Shown: in pieces, positions 51,502 to 59,535 of the stretch
How the letters are laid out: each line of letters begins with the position of its first letter
Position numbering within the stretch: the first letter of the stretch is position 1
Source of the DNA: Streptomyces cyaneus
Lineage (GTDB): Bacteria > Actinomycetota > Actinomycetes > Streptomycetales > Streptomycetaceae
Reading direction: 5' to 3'
Assembly (NCBI RefSeq): GCF_004028635.1
Contig: NZ_RQJW01000022.1
Coordinates: forward strand, 55,912 to 119,911
Length of the DNA: 64,000 nt
Position numbers and translations under genes: made by a program
The notes under the pieces: model-generated
Database searches by the model: none
What the model saw: the letters and a program-made list of their open reading frames with translations, nothing else
What the model was told of the DNA's origin: nothing

Positions 51502-52152
51502 TCAGTCGCGCAGTGCCTCGATCACGCTGGTGAGGTGGGCGCGGACGGCCGCCTCGGCCGCCTGCGGGTCCCTGGCCCTGATCGTCTCGATCATGGCCAG
51601 ATGCTCGTTCAGGGAGTGCTGCGGGCGTCCCGGCCTGAGCGCCAACTGGAAGCGGTGGCGCACCAGTTGTGCGTTGAGCCGCTCCAGCAGTTCCACGGCC
51701 GTGCGCTGGCCGGAGAACTCCCGGATCCTGGCGTGCAGTTCCTGGTTGAGCTCGGAGTACGTCATCGGCTCGCCGTCGGCCACGGCCTTGGTCATCGCCG
51801 CGCCCAGGTCCGCCAGCAGGGTCAACTGCTCGTCGCTGGCGGCGACGGCGGCCTTGGCCGCGCAGAGCCCCTCCAGGGCCATCCGGCACTCGGTGATGGC
51901 GACCGCTTCCTCGACGGTCACCACCCGCACCCGCGAGCCGCGGTTGCGGATCCGCTCGACCAGTCCCTGAGCCTCCAGATCGATGAGTGCCGCGCGGATG
52001 CTGGCCCGTGTCACCCCGAACTGCTCGGCGAGCTCGTTCTCCACCAGCCGCTGCGCCGGTGCCATCTCGCCGTGCAGGATCGCCTGCCGCAACTGCGCGA
52101 ACGCATGCTGCTTGGCCTGCTCTCCGGTGCTCGGACGGGCTTCCTTCGGCAT
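51502..52152 (-). CDS. GntR-family (FCD) transcriptional regulator of the aromatic operon
   Basis: 216 residues. The winged helix is FAQLRQAILHGEMAPAQRLV and LAEQFGVTRASIRAALIDLE with LVERIRNRGSRVRVV; the FCD effector domain follows (ECRMALEGLCAAKAA, ELNQELHARIRE with metal-binding type residues, LNEHLAMIETI). It is the first gene of the operon. TTGTCAACAA lies 50 bases upstream, and a second copy precedes the transporter gene, so autoregulation and control of the operon end are likely. The effector is probably a pathway intermediate. Confidence 0.92.
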   Translation of the reverse strand: MPKEARPSTGEQAKQHAFAQLRQAILHGEMAPAQRLVENELAEQFGVTRASIRAALIDLEAQGLVERIRNRGSRVRVVTVEEAVAITECRMALEGLCAAKAAVAASDEQLTLLADLGAAMTKAVADGEPMTYSELNQELHARIREFSGQRTAVELLERLNAQLVRHRFQLALRPGRPQHSLNEHLAMIETIRARDPQAAEAAVRAHLTSVIEALRD

Positions 52153-52200
52153 GTGCCCTCCCTGAGTGAGTGCCTGTCGAACGTAAATCTAGCCAAACAT

Positions 52201-52214
52201 AATTGTCAACAATT
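52201..52214. promoter_or_regulatory. GntR-type operator AATTGTCAACAATT
   Basis: Six-base arms AATTGT and ACAATT around CA, in an AT-rich patch upstream of the GntR gene. The TTGTCAACAA core is repeated exactly at 47814-47823 before the transporter gene of the same operon. Confidence 0.7.
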
Positions 52215-52249
52215 TTGTCTGCCGTATTGAGCACAAGGCTGTGCTGAAA

Positions 52250-52420
52250 CCGAGCGCGGCACGCGTTGTTCGTCGTGATCAGCGGGTCGGCCACCATCGA
52301 GGTCGAGGACGGGCCGACGCTGAAGGGGGGCCCGGGGACATGGCCGTCCTGCGCGAGGGCGACCGTACGACGTGGACGGTGCACGAGACGCTGCGCGAGG
52401 CGTACGCGATCAATCTGTGA
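52250..52420 (+). pseudogene. Cupin-domain protein remnant (5'-truncated, frameshifted)
   Basis: One frame reads LFVVISGSATIEVEDGPTLK and another, after a GGGGGG run near 52325, continues GDMAVLREGDRTTWTVHETL and REAYAINL with stop at 52418-52420. Joined, they match the C-terminal half of a small cupin of the ethanolamine-utilisation/DUF861-like type. There is no start codon or N-terminal half upstream. The last 11 bases overlap the LacI gene end. A single-base indel in the G-run explains the shift. Confidence 0.7.
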
Positions 52421-53414
52421 GCGGGGGCGCCGTGGAGCCCCGGATCTCCAGGGTGGGTGTGGCGAGTTGGACCCGTCCCTGCCCCCCGGTGCCCTCGAAG
52501 CGCTCCAGGAGGCAGCGGGCCGCGCGCCGCCCGACCTCGTGGCTGGTGTTGTCGACCGTGGTGAGCCATACGTGGCGCAGGCGGGCGATGCTCGTGTTGT
52601 CGTAGCCGACGATCGACAGGTCGCGCGGCACGCGCAGCCCCAGTTCCTCGGCCGCGGAGAGCGCGCCGACGGCGGCGATGTCGTTGACGGCGAAGACGGC
52701 CGTGGGTCGCTCGGGGCGGCTGAGCAGGCGGACGGTGGTGCGATAACCGCCCTCCTCTGTCATGTCGCTGGGCTCGACGACCGCCTCGTCCCCGAGGCCG
52801 TGCTCCCGCATCGCCGCCTCGAAGCTCCGCCGGCGCAGCTCGCCCACCGCGCCGTACCCCGCGATGTGCGCGATGCGCCGGTGCCCGAGGCCGATGAGGT
52901 GCTCGGCGACCAGGCGGGCGCCCCGCTCGTCGTCGCCCGCCACCACGTCGACGCCGGACGGCACCGGCTCACGGGCACCGGCCACCACGACAGGGATGCG
53001 CGCGGCCACCGCTTCGAGCGCGGCCGGGTCGGGGAGCGTGCCGACCACGACCAGGCCGTCGACCCGCAGATCGAGGAAGGGGCCGGTCGGATCCTGGCCG
53101 GTGCGGCGGTTGAGGCGGGCGTCGGCGAGCAGCATGTGCAGGCCGTTGTCGTGCAGGAGCGAGTTGAGGCCGTCGAGCATGTCGACGAACCACGGGTTGC
53201 GCAGGTCGTTCAGGAGGACGCCGACCGTGCGGGTGCGCTGCTCGCTGAGGCTGCGCGCGGCGGCGTTGGGGCGGTAGCCGAGTTCGCGTACGGCGCGCAG
53301 GACGGCGTCCCGTTTCTCCGGCCGTACCTGGTCGGAGCCGCGCAGCACCAGCGAGACCAGCGACTTGGAGACGCCGGCCCGGTCGGCCACGTCGCGGATC
53401 GTCGGCGGTCTCAT
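52410..53414 (-). CDS. LacI-family transcriptional regulator
   Basis: 334 residues. N-terminal LacI helix-turn-helix IRDVADRAGVSKSLVSLVLR with hinge helix NAAARSLSEQRTRTVGVLL, then a periplasmic-binding-like effector domain (LAEHLIGLGHRRIAHIAGY type segments, VFAVNDIAAVGALSAAEELG, ISIVGYDN-like LSIVGYDNTSIARL). It is divergent from a Gfo/Idh/MocA gene, with two identical TGGACCGTTCCA sites between them, one at its own start and one at the start of the target. It is a probable repressor responding to a polyol or sugar. Confidence 0.94.
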   Translation of the reverse strand: MRPPTIRDVADRAGVSKSLVSLVLRGSDQVRPEKRDAVLRAVRELGYRPNAAARSLSEQRTRTVGVLLNDLRNPWFVDMLDGLNSLLHDNGLHMLLADARLNRRTGQDPTGPFLDLRVDGLVVVGTLPDPAALEAVAARIPVVVAGAREPVPSGVDVVAGDDERGARLVAEHLIGLGHRRIAHIAGYGAVGELRRRSFEAAMREHGLGDEAVVEPSDMTEEGGYRTTVRLLSRPERPTAVFAVNDIAAVGALSAAEELGLRVPRDLSIVGYDNTSIARLRHVWLTTVDNTSHEVGRRAARCLLERFEGTGGQGRVQLATPTLEIRGSTAPPLTD

Positions 53415-53418
53415 GGCA

Positions 53419-53430
53419 TGGACCGTTCCA
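53419..53430. promoter_or_regulatory. LacI operator copy 1 (TGGACCGTTCCA)
   Basis: A 12-bp near-palindrome with the central CG typical of LacI/GalR operators, five bases before the LacI start codon. An identical copy lies 72 bases away at 53502. Confidence 0.82.
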
Positions 53431-53501
53431 TGACCCTGTGGGGCTTGTCAAAGGGTTGACACCCAGGGGAAACGGCACCCAAGGTGGCCTGGACAGGAAA
53501 A

Positions 53502-53513
53502 TGGACCGTTCCA
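53502..53513. promoter_or_regulatory. LacI operator copy 2 (TGGACCGTTCCA)
   Basis: Identical to 53419-53430, 14 bases before the start of the dehydrogenase gene. The two sites lie 83 bases apart centre to centre, close to eight helical turns, so looping between bound dimers is possible. A TTGACA-like -35 (53456-53461) lies between them. Confidence 0.82.
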
Positions 53514-53526
53514 AAATGAGGCTGTC

Positions 53527-54690
53527 ATGGTGGATTCGCTCGGTGTCGCCGTCATCGGGTTCGGCTGGATGGGCCGGGTGCACACCCAGGCGTACGCCCG
53601 CGTCCCGCACCACTATCCGCAGCTGGCCCTGCGTCCGCGGCTGGTGACGGTGGCCGAGGAGGTGCCGGGCCGGGCCGAGGAGGCCGCCGCACAGTTCGGG
53701 TTCGCCTCGACCACCCGCGACTGGCGCGAGGTGGCCGCCGACCCGAGCGTGCGGGCCGTGAGCATCACCGCCCCGAACTTCCTGCACCGCGAGATCGGTG
53801 TGGCGATGGCCGAGGCCGGCAAGCACATCTGGATCGAGAAGCCGGTGGGCCTGACACTCGCGGACGCCCAGACGGTGGCCGAGGCGGTCGCCAAGGCCGG
53901 TGTCCAGGGCGCGGTCGGCTTCAACTACCGCAACGCCCCCGCCGTCGAGGCGGCCCGCGATCTGATCGCCGCCGGCGAGATCGGCACGGTCACCCACGTC
54001 CGCATCCGCCTCTTCAGCGACTACGCGGCTCACCCCGAGGGGGCTCTGACCTGGCGTTACGAGAAGGAGCGCGGAGGCAGCGGGGTACTGGGCGACCTCG
54101 CCTCGCACGGCGCGGACCTGGCCCGGTACCTGCTCGGTGACATCACGTCGCTGACCGCCGACACGGCCGTCTTCATCCCGGAACGGGCCCGCCCCACCCG
54201 CGCCACCGCCGGTCACACCCGCGCCACCGGCGGCGAGCTCGGCCCCGTCGAGAACGAGGACTACGTCAACTGCCTGCTGCGCTTCGCCTCGGGCGCGCGC
54301 GGCGTCCTGGAGGCCTGCCGGGTCTCGGTCGGGGAGCAGAACAACTACGGCTTCGAGGTGCACGGCACCAAGGGCGCGGTCTTCTGGGACTTCCGCCGGA
54401 TGAACGAGCTGGGCGTCAGCCGCGGCACGACCTACCAGGACCAGCCGGTCAGCACGGTGTACGTCGGCCCGGGCGACGGCGAGTTCGGCGCCTTCCAGCC
54501 GGGCGCGGCGAACGCCATGGGCTACGACGACCTGAAGGTAGTGGAGGCGTACCGCTTCCTGCGCTCGGTCGCCGAGGGCACACCGCACGGGGCCACGCCG
54601 GCCGACGCCGTGCGCAGTGCGGCCGTACTGGACGCGATGGTGCGGTCGGCGCGCAGTGGCGCGTGGGTGGACGTGGCCACGGGGGCGTGA
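53527..54690 (+). CDS. Gfo/Idh/MocA-family oxidoreductase
   Basis: 387 residues. Rossmann start LGVAVIGFGWMGRVHTQAYA and the EKP motif (HIWIEKPVGLTLADA), then the C-terminal alpha/beta domain with GFNYRNAPAVEAARDLI, GGSGVLGDLASHGADLARYL and conserved His. These enzymes oxidise or isomerise sugars and polyols with NAD(P). It is larger than most because of a 30-residue insert (ARPTRATAGHTRATGGELGP region). It is expressed from the promoter with twin LacI operators and is the only gene of that transcript. Confidence 0.93.
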   Translation: MVDSLGVAVIGFGWMGRVHTQAYARVPHHYPQLALRPRLVTVAEEVPGRAEEAAAQFGFASTTRDWREVAADPSVRAVSITAPNFLHREIGVAMAEAGKHIWIEKPVGLTLADAQTVAEAVAKAGVQGAVGFNYRNAPAVEAARDLIAAGEIGTVTHVRIRLFSDYAAHPEGALTWRYEKERGGSGVLGDLASHGADLARYLLGDITSLTADTAVFIPERARPTRATAGHTRATGGELGPVENEDYVNCLLRFASGARGVLEACRVSVGEQNNYGFEVHGTKGAVFWDFRRMNELGVSRGTTYQDQPVSTVYVGPGDGEFGAFQPGAANAMGYDDLKVVEAYRFLRSVAEGTPHGATPADAVRSAAVLDAMVRSARSGAWVDVATGA

Positions 54691-54699
54691 GGGCCGGCG

Positions 54700-55317
54700 T
54701 CAGCGTGCCCGGGCCGCACGCAGGCCGATGGCCAGTTTCACCGGGGCCAGGGCGAGCCACAGCCACATGGCGGCGGAGCCGACGGCCAGGGCGAGCGGGA
54801 CGCTGAGGGAGAACACCAGCACCGTCACCGCGAGGTCGAGCGCGAACAGGCGGAAGCCCTCCGGCGGCGCCGCCCCGTCGCGCAGCCAGGGGCGCCCGGC
54901 CAGGAGGAGAAGCAGGGCGAGGTGGGCGGCGCCGAGGGCGGCGACCGCCCCCGCGTAGGCGGCGACCGAGGTGGGCTCCTGGCCGTACTCGGCGATGAGC
55001 TTGGTGGGGAAGGGCAGCAGGGCCGCGACGCCCAGGCCCAGGATGGACAGCGAGATCACCTGTCCGTCGATCTGCCTCACGAGGCGGAAGATGCGGCGGT
55101 GTTCACGCCAGAAGGCGCCGAGCACCAGCACGGTGAGCGCGTAGGCGCCGAGGTTCGGGATCAGTTCGTGCAGGGCGTCGTCGTACTCCGCGCCGTCGAG
55201 TCCCCGTGGCACGTAGAAGTCCAGGACGAGCAGCGTGATGGCGATGGCGAACACGCCGTCGGCGAGCGCCACCAGCCGCTCGGGCCCGCCGTCCGGGTTC
55301 GATTTCCACATGCGCAC
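54700..55317 (-). CDS. TMEM175-family potassium channel-like protein (DUF1211)
   Basis: 205 residues, about six transmembrane helices. The family hallmark in helix 1 is ERLVALADGVFAIAITLLVL, where eukaryotic and bacterial TMEM175 have R..AFSDGVFAI. Later helices include LGAYALTVLVLGAFWREHRR and TVLVFSLSVPLALAVGSAAM. Bacterial members form tetrameric K+-permeable channels. It sits between two sugar-related regulons on the opposite strand and seems unrelated to them. An ATG two codons later is an alternative start. Confidence 0.9.
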   Translation of the reverse strand: MRMWKSNPDGGPERLVALADGVFAIAITLLVLDFYVPRGLDGAEYDDALHELIPNLGAYALTVLVLGAFWREHRRIFRLVRQIDGQVISLSILGLGVAALLPFPTKLIAEYGQEPTSVAAYAGAVAALGAAHLALLLLLAGRPWLRDGAAPPEGFRLFALDLAVTVLVFSLSVPLALAVGSAAMWLWLALAPVKLAIGLRAARAR

Positions 55318-55377
55318 GACGGTAGGGAGCCGGGACCTGTCGAGCGGGGATACACGCCAGGGCGACGGCCCCGACCG

Positions 55378-56406
55378 TCACCGGATGGGCGTGGGCATGT
55401 TGTACGGCGTCACCACCTGGATCGCCGACGGCAGCGTGGGCCCCGCGGGCGGCAGCGCGCCGTGCGCCCGCATCACGATGTGGCAGGCCTCGCGCATGTC
55501 CTGGCGCAGATCGTGGTGGAGTACGGCGGACAGGCGGTGTTCGCGCAGCAGACGGGTGTTGTCGTGGTCGAGGTCGTGGGCGACGAACACCGCGCAGTCG
55601 CGGCCCAGTTCCTCGAAGGCGCGCAGGGTGGCGATGTTGCCGCCGCCGATCGAGTAGACGGCACGGATGTCCGGGTCGCGTTCCAGCGCGGCCCTGACCA
55701 GGTCGTACTGGGTGGCGTCCAGGCCCTGCCCCTCGGCGATCTCGACGAGCGTGCGGTCGGGGTGCAGGGCGCGCATGGCGCCGCGGAAGCCCATCTCGCG
55801 CTCCTCCTCGTTGCGGAAGAAGCCGCTGCTGAGGCTGGTCAGCACATTGCCGGGCCGCTCCCCCAGCCACTGACCCATCAGGTACGCGGCGGTGGCGCCG
55901 GCGGCCCGGTTGTCGATGCCGACGTAGGCGAGGCGGGCGGTGGAGGGCAGGTCGGTCACCAGGGTCACGACCGGGATGCCCGCCTCCACGAGCCGGCTGA
56001 CGGCGGCCGTGACCTCGGGGACGTCCGGGGCCTTGAGGATCACGCCCTGCGAGCCGCGCCGGGCGATGCGGTCCAGTGTGCGGCACAGCTCCGGCACCGG
56101 CCCGGTCTCACGGAAGTGGAAGCGTGAGCGCACGACGGCCGGGTGCAGGGACGGCAGCTCGGCCTCCAGGGCGGCGCGCACGGCGGTGGTGAACCGCTCG
56201 GGCGCCTGCACCACCATGTCGATCATGAAGGTCCGGCCCAGCAGCCGAACCTGGGTGCGCTGGCGGTCCAGGTCGGCTATGGCCTGCTGGACCTCCCGCG
56301 CGGTGCTCTCCCGCACCCCTCCCCGGCCGTTCAGGACCCGGTCCACCGTGGCCTCGCTCAGACCCGCCTGACGTGCGATCTCCCGGATCGGGAAGGGGTG
56401 GCCCAT
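55378..56406 (-). CDS. LacI-family regulator of the PhyH/MocA operon
   Basis: 342 residues from an ATG at 56406 with AAGGAG eight bases upstream. HTH FPIREIARQAGLSEATVDRV, hinge NGRGGVRESTAREVQQAI, then an effector domain (VILKAPDVPEVTAAVSRLVE, GIPVVTLVTDLPSTARLAYV, GIDNRAAGATAAYL). The effector domain resembles those of ribose- and inositol-type binding proteins. It is divergent from the PhyH gene, with a 12-bp perfect palindrome between them, and is the probable local repressor. Confidence 0.92.
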   Translation of the reverse strand: MGHPFPIREIARQAGLSEATVDRVLNGRGGVRESTAREVQQAIADLDRQRTQVRLLGRTFMIDMVVQAPERFTTAVRAALEAELPSLHPAVVRSRFHFRETGPVPELCRTLDRIARRGSQGVILKAPDVPEVTAAVSRLVEAGIPVVTLVTDLPSTARLAYVGIDNRAAGATAAYLMGQWLGERPGNVLTSLSSGFFRNEEEREMGFRGAMRALHPDRTLVEIAEGQGLDATQYDLVRAALERDPDIRAVYSIGGGNIATLRAFEELGRDCAVFVAHDLDHDNTRLLREHRLSAVLHHDLRQDMREACHIVMRAHGALPPAGPTLPSAIQVVTPYNMPTPIR

Positions 56407-56459
56407 GCGACGGCTCCTTGAGGGGTTTTTGATGGTCGCCTGCTGGTTGTTCGAGGGGA

Positions 56460-56471
56460 TTGTCATGACAA
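56460..56471. promoter_or_regulatory. Palindrome TTGTCATGACAA in LacI/PhyH divergent promoter
   Basis: A perfect 12-bp palindrome followed by a related half site (AATGACA, 56473-56479). It lies midway between the two divergent start codons and is a likely operator for the LacI-family protein encoded at 55378. Confidence 0.65.
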
Positions 56472-56513
56472 GAATGACAGCGCTGAGTCGCCCCTGTCAC
56501 CGAGAGGACACCG

Positions 56514-57680
56514 ATGTCCTTCACCTCCGTACACCGCCGCTCCTGGCTGTCCGAGCAGGACTGCGACCTCGACAGCTTCCGCGCCCTCGTCGAGCGGACG
56601 ACCGACCTCGCCGACTACCCGTACGCCGCCTCCGTGGAGCGCAATGTCCTGCTCTACGACAGTGAGCGGCTGCGCCGGGCCGAGAACCGCCGGGAGGTCC
56701 AGGCCGAGCTGGTGCGCGCCCTCAGCGACGGCCCCGGCATCGTGGTCTTCCAGGGCGCGTTCTCGGACCCGAGCGTCGTCGACCGGCTCACCGAGGTGTT
56801 CGACGCCCTGATCGCCGAGCAGCGCGCGTCCGGCGCCGAGGCGGGCGACCACTTCGCCAAGCCCGGCGCGAACGACCGGGTGTGGAACGCGCTGGAGAAG
56901 GCGGCGCTGTACGACGCCGAGGCGTTCGCCGACTACTACGCCAACGACATCCTGGCTCTGGTCTCCACCGCCTGGCTCGGCCCCGGCTACCAGGTCACCT
57001 CGCAGGTCAACGTGGTCAACCCGGGCGGCGTGGCCCAAACCGTGCACCGTGACTACCATCTGGGGTTCCTGCCGAACGACGTGGCGGCCGCGTACCCGGC
57101 CCACGTCCACCGCCTCTCCCCCGTGCTCACCCTCCAGGGCGCCGTCGCGCACTGCGACATGCCCGTCGAGTCCGGACCCACGCTGTACCTGCCGTACTCG
57201 CAGACGTACGAGCCGGGCTACCTCGCGTGGCGACTGCCGGACTTCCAGGCCCACTTCGAGGCGCACCACGTCCAGCTCCCCCTCGCCAAGGGCGACGCGG
57301 CCTTCTTCAACCCGGCGCTGTTCCACGCGGCCGGCACCAACCGCTCGTCGGGCATCCGGCGCATGGCGAACCTGCTGCAGGTGTCCTCCGCGTTCGGGCG
57401 GGCGATGGAGACGGTGGACCGCGAGGCGGTCACGAACGCCGTCTACCCCGTGCTGCTGCGCCGCCTGAGCGAAGGCGCGGACGAGCCCTGGTGGGCGAAC
57501 GTGATCGCCGCGAGCGCCGAGGGCTACCCCTTCCCCACGAACCTCGACAGCGATCCGCCGGTGGCCGGCCTGGCCCCGCCCTCGCAGGCGGACGTCGTAC
57601 GGCGCGCGCTGCGCGAGGCATGGACTCCCAAGGCTCTGCGGGACGAGCTGCGGGCCGGCGCCGAGCGGCGCCAGAGCTGA
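56514..57680 (+). CDS. Phytanoyl-CoA dioxygenase (PhyH) family Fe(II)/2-oxoglutarate oxygenase
   Basis: 388 residues. The iron triad is visible: His178 and Asp180 in TVHRDYHLGF, and His271 in LFHAAGTNRS, with Arg277 to bind 2-oxoglutarate. PhyH enzymes hydroxylate or demethylate small molecules. It is the first gene of a four-gene transcript (PhyH, SDR, two Gfo/Idh/MocA proteins) divergent from a LacI regulator, so the substrate is probably a sugar or cyclitol derivative, for instance a methyl ether needing oxidative removal. That is inference. Confidence 0.92.
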   Translation: MSFTSVHRRSWLSEQDCDLDSFRALVERTTDLADYPYAASVERNVLLYDSERLRRAENRREVQAELVRALSDGPGIVVFQGAFSDPSVVDRLTEVFDALIAEQRASGAEAGDHFAKPGANDRVWNALEKAALYDAEAFADYYANDILALVSTAWLGPGYQVTSQVNVVNPGGVAQTVHRDYHLGFLPNDVAAAYPAHVHRLSPVLTLQGAVAHCDMPVESGPTLYLPYSQTYEPGYLAWRLPDFQAHFEAHHVQLPLAKGDAAFFNPALFHAAGTNRSSGIRRMANLLQVSSAFGRAMETVDREAVTNAVYPVLLRRLSEGADEPWWANVIAASAEGYPFPTNLDSDPPVAGLAPPSQADVVRRALREAWTPKALRDELRAGAERRQS

Positions 57681-57706
57681 CCAGAGCTGAAAGGACCCGG
57701 AAAGAC

Positions 57707-58483
57707 ATGGGACTTCTCGACGACAAGGTCGTCCTCGTCAACGGCGGCAGCCAGGGCGTCGGCGCGGCGATCGCGCGGGCTGCCGTCCGCGAGGGGGCGG
57801 TGGTGGCCGTCACCGGGCGGCGTACCGAGCCCGGTGAGGCGCTGGTGGCCGAGCTGGCCGCCGACGGGGGCAAGGCCCTGTTCGTACGGGCCGACCTCGC
57901 GGACGCCGAGCAGGCCAAGGCGTCCGTCGCCGAAGTCGTCGACGCGTACGGGCGGATCGACTGCCTGGTCAACTCGGCGGGGCTGACCTCCCGGGGCACG
58001 CTGCTCGACACCACGCCCGAGCTGTTCGACCAGCACATCGCGATCAACCTCAAGGCACCCTTCTTCGCGATGCAGGCCGCCGTCTCGGACATGGTCGCGC
58101 GCAAGGCCCCCGGCACGATCGTCAACATCATCACGTCCTCGGCGCACGGCGGGCAGCCGTTCCTCGCGCCGTACGTCTCCGCCAAGGCCGGTCTGATCGG
58201 GCTGACCCGCAACGCTGCGCACGCGCACCGCTGGGACCGGATCCGGATCAACGGCCTGAACATCGGCTGGACGGCGACCGAGGGCGAGGACGCGACGCAG
58301 AAGAACTTCCACGACGCCGGTGACGACTGGCGCGAGCAGGCGGCCGCCAGGCTGCCGATGGGCAAGCTCGGCCAGCCGGACGAAATCGCCGACTTCGTGG
58401 TCTTCCTGCTGTCGGACCGGTCCGGGGTCGTCACCGGTTCGGTGATCGACTGGGACCAGAACGTCCTCGGCGGACTCGACTGA
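57707..58483 (+). CDS. Short-chain dehydrogenase/reductase
   Basis: 258 residues. Classical SDR: cofactor loop LVNGGSQGVGAAIARAAVRE, NSAG motif (LVNSAGLTSRG), a catalytic Ser in IITSSAHGG and YVSAKAGLIGLTR with Tyr-x-x-x-Lys. The Thr-Gly-x3-Gly-x-Gly loop has Asn-Gly-Gly in place of Thr-Gly. Basic residues after strand 2 (TGRRTEPGE) suggest NADP. It lies 26 bases after the PhyH gene in the same operon and probably oxidises the hydroxylated or demethylated product. Confidence 0.94.
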   Translation: MGLLDDKVVLVNGGSQGVGAAIARAAVREGAVVAVTGRRTEPGEALVAELAADGGKALFVRADLADAEQAKASVAEVVDAYGRIDCLVNSAGLTSRGTLLDTTPELFDQHIAINLKAPFFAMQAAVSDMVARKAPGTIVNIITSSAHGGQPFLAPYVSAKAGLIGLTRNAAHAHRWDRIRINGLNIGWTATEGEDATQKNFHDAGDDWREQAAARLPMGKLGQPDEIADFVVFLLSDRSGVVTGSVIDWDQNVLGGLD

Positions 58484-58530
58484 CCTTCCCCACCTCCCCG
58501 TACCACCGCTTGCAAGGAGCACCCACCCCC

Positions 58531-59535
58531 ATGCGTATCGGAATCCTCGGCCTCGGCCGCATCGGCGCCTTCCACGCCGAGACCCTCTCCGGACTCGACG
58601 CGGTCGACTCCCTCGTCGTCACCGACCCGTTCGCGGACGCCGCCAAGGCCGCCGCGGAGCGGTTCGGCGCCGAGGTCGTGGACTCGCCCGAGGCCCTGCT
58701 GGCGGCCGGCGTGGACGGCATCGTCGTCGCGGCAGCGACCGACGCCCACCCGGCGCTGATCCTGGCCGGGGTCGAGGCCGGCATCCCCGTCTTCTGCGAG
58801 AAGCCCGTCGCCAAGACCATGAGCGAGGGCGTGGAGGTGCTCAAGGCCGTCCAGGGCAAGGACGTGCCGATCCAGATCGGCTACAACCGCCGCTTCGACA
58901 CCGGTTTCGTCAACGCCCGCGCCGCCGTGCAGAGCGGCGAGCTCGGCAAGCTGCACACGGTCCGCTCGACCACGCTGGACCCGGCCCCGCCGCCGGCCGC
59001 GTACATCGCCGCCTCCGGTGGCATCTTCCGGGACTGTTCGGTGCACGACTTCGACATCATCCGCTGGGTGACCGGCCGTGAGGTGACCGAGGTGTACGCC
59101 GTCGGCGGCAACAAGGGCGCCGACTACATCAAGGAGGCGGGCGACGCCGACACCACCGGCGCCATCCTCACCCTGGACGACGGCACGATCGCGGTGGTCT
59201 CCAACTCCCGCCACAACGCCCGGGGTTACGACGTCCGCATGGAGATCCACGGCTTCACGGACTCCATCGCGGTCGGCCTGGAGGACAAGCTGCCGCTGCG
59301 CTCGGTCGAGCCCGGCGTGACCTTCCCGGCGGGCACCCCGCACGACTTCTTCATGGACCGCTTCACCGCGGCCTACCGCGCCGAACTCACCGCGTTCACG
59401 GAGGTCGTGGCGGGTACCCGGCCTTCACCGTGCACGATCGAGGACGCACTGGAGGCGGGCTGGATCGCCGATGCGTGCACACTGTCGCTGCACGAGCACC
59501 GTCCGGTGACGATCGAGGAGGTACGACAGGCATGA
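58531..59535 (+). CDS. Inositol 2-dehydrogenase-like Gfo/Idh/MocA oxidoreductase
   Basis: 334 residues from an ATG at 58531 with AAGGAG upstream. Rossmann start MRIGILGLGRIGAFHAETLS, EKP motif (VFCEKPVAKTMSEGVEVLKA), GYNRRFDTGFVNARAAVQSG and the catalytic-domain segment FRDCSVHDFDIIRWVTGREV with the Asp-x3-His pair. The sequence is close to IolG-type myo-inositol or scyllo-inositol dehydrogenases. Third gene of the operon; the stop overlaps the next start (ATGA). Confidence 0.93.
   Translation: MRIGILGLGRIGAFHAETLSGLDAVDSLVVTDPFADAAKAAAERFGAEVVDSPEALLAAGVDGIVVAAATDAHPALILAGVEAGIPVFCEKPVAKTMSEGVEVLKAVQGKDVPIQIGYNRRFDTGFVNARAAVQSGELGKLHTVRSTTLDPAPPPAAYIAASGGIFRDCSVHDFDIIRWVTGREVTEVYAVGGNKGADYIKEAGDADTTGAILTLDDGTIAVVSNSRHNARGYDVRMEIHGFTDSIAVGLEDKLPLRSVEPGVTFPAGTPHDFFMDRFTAAYRAELTAFTEVVAGTRPSPCTIEDALEAGWIADACTLSLHEHRPVTIEEVRQA

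Noticed and set aside
52266..53459. Long plus-strand frame across the LacI gene
   Set aside because: Antisense to a clear LacI gene. Only the first 150 bases, the cupin remnant, carry a meaningful plus-strand signal.
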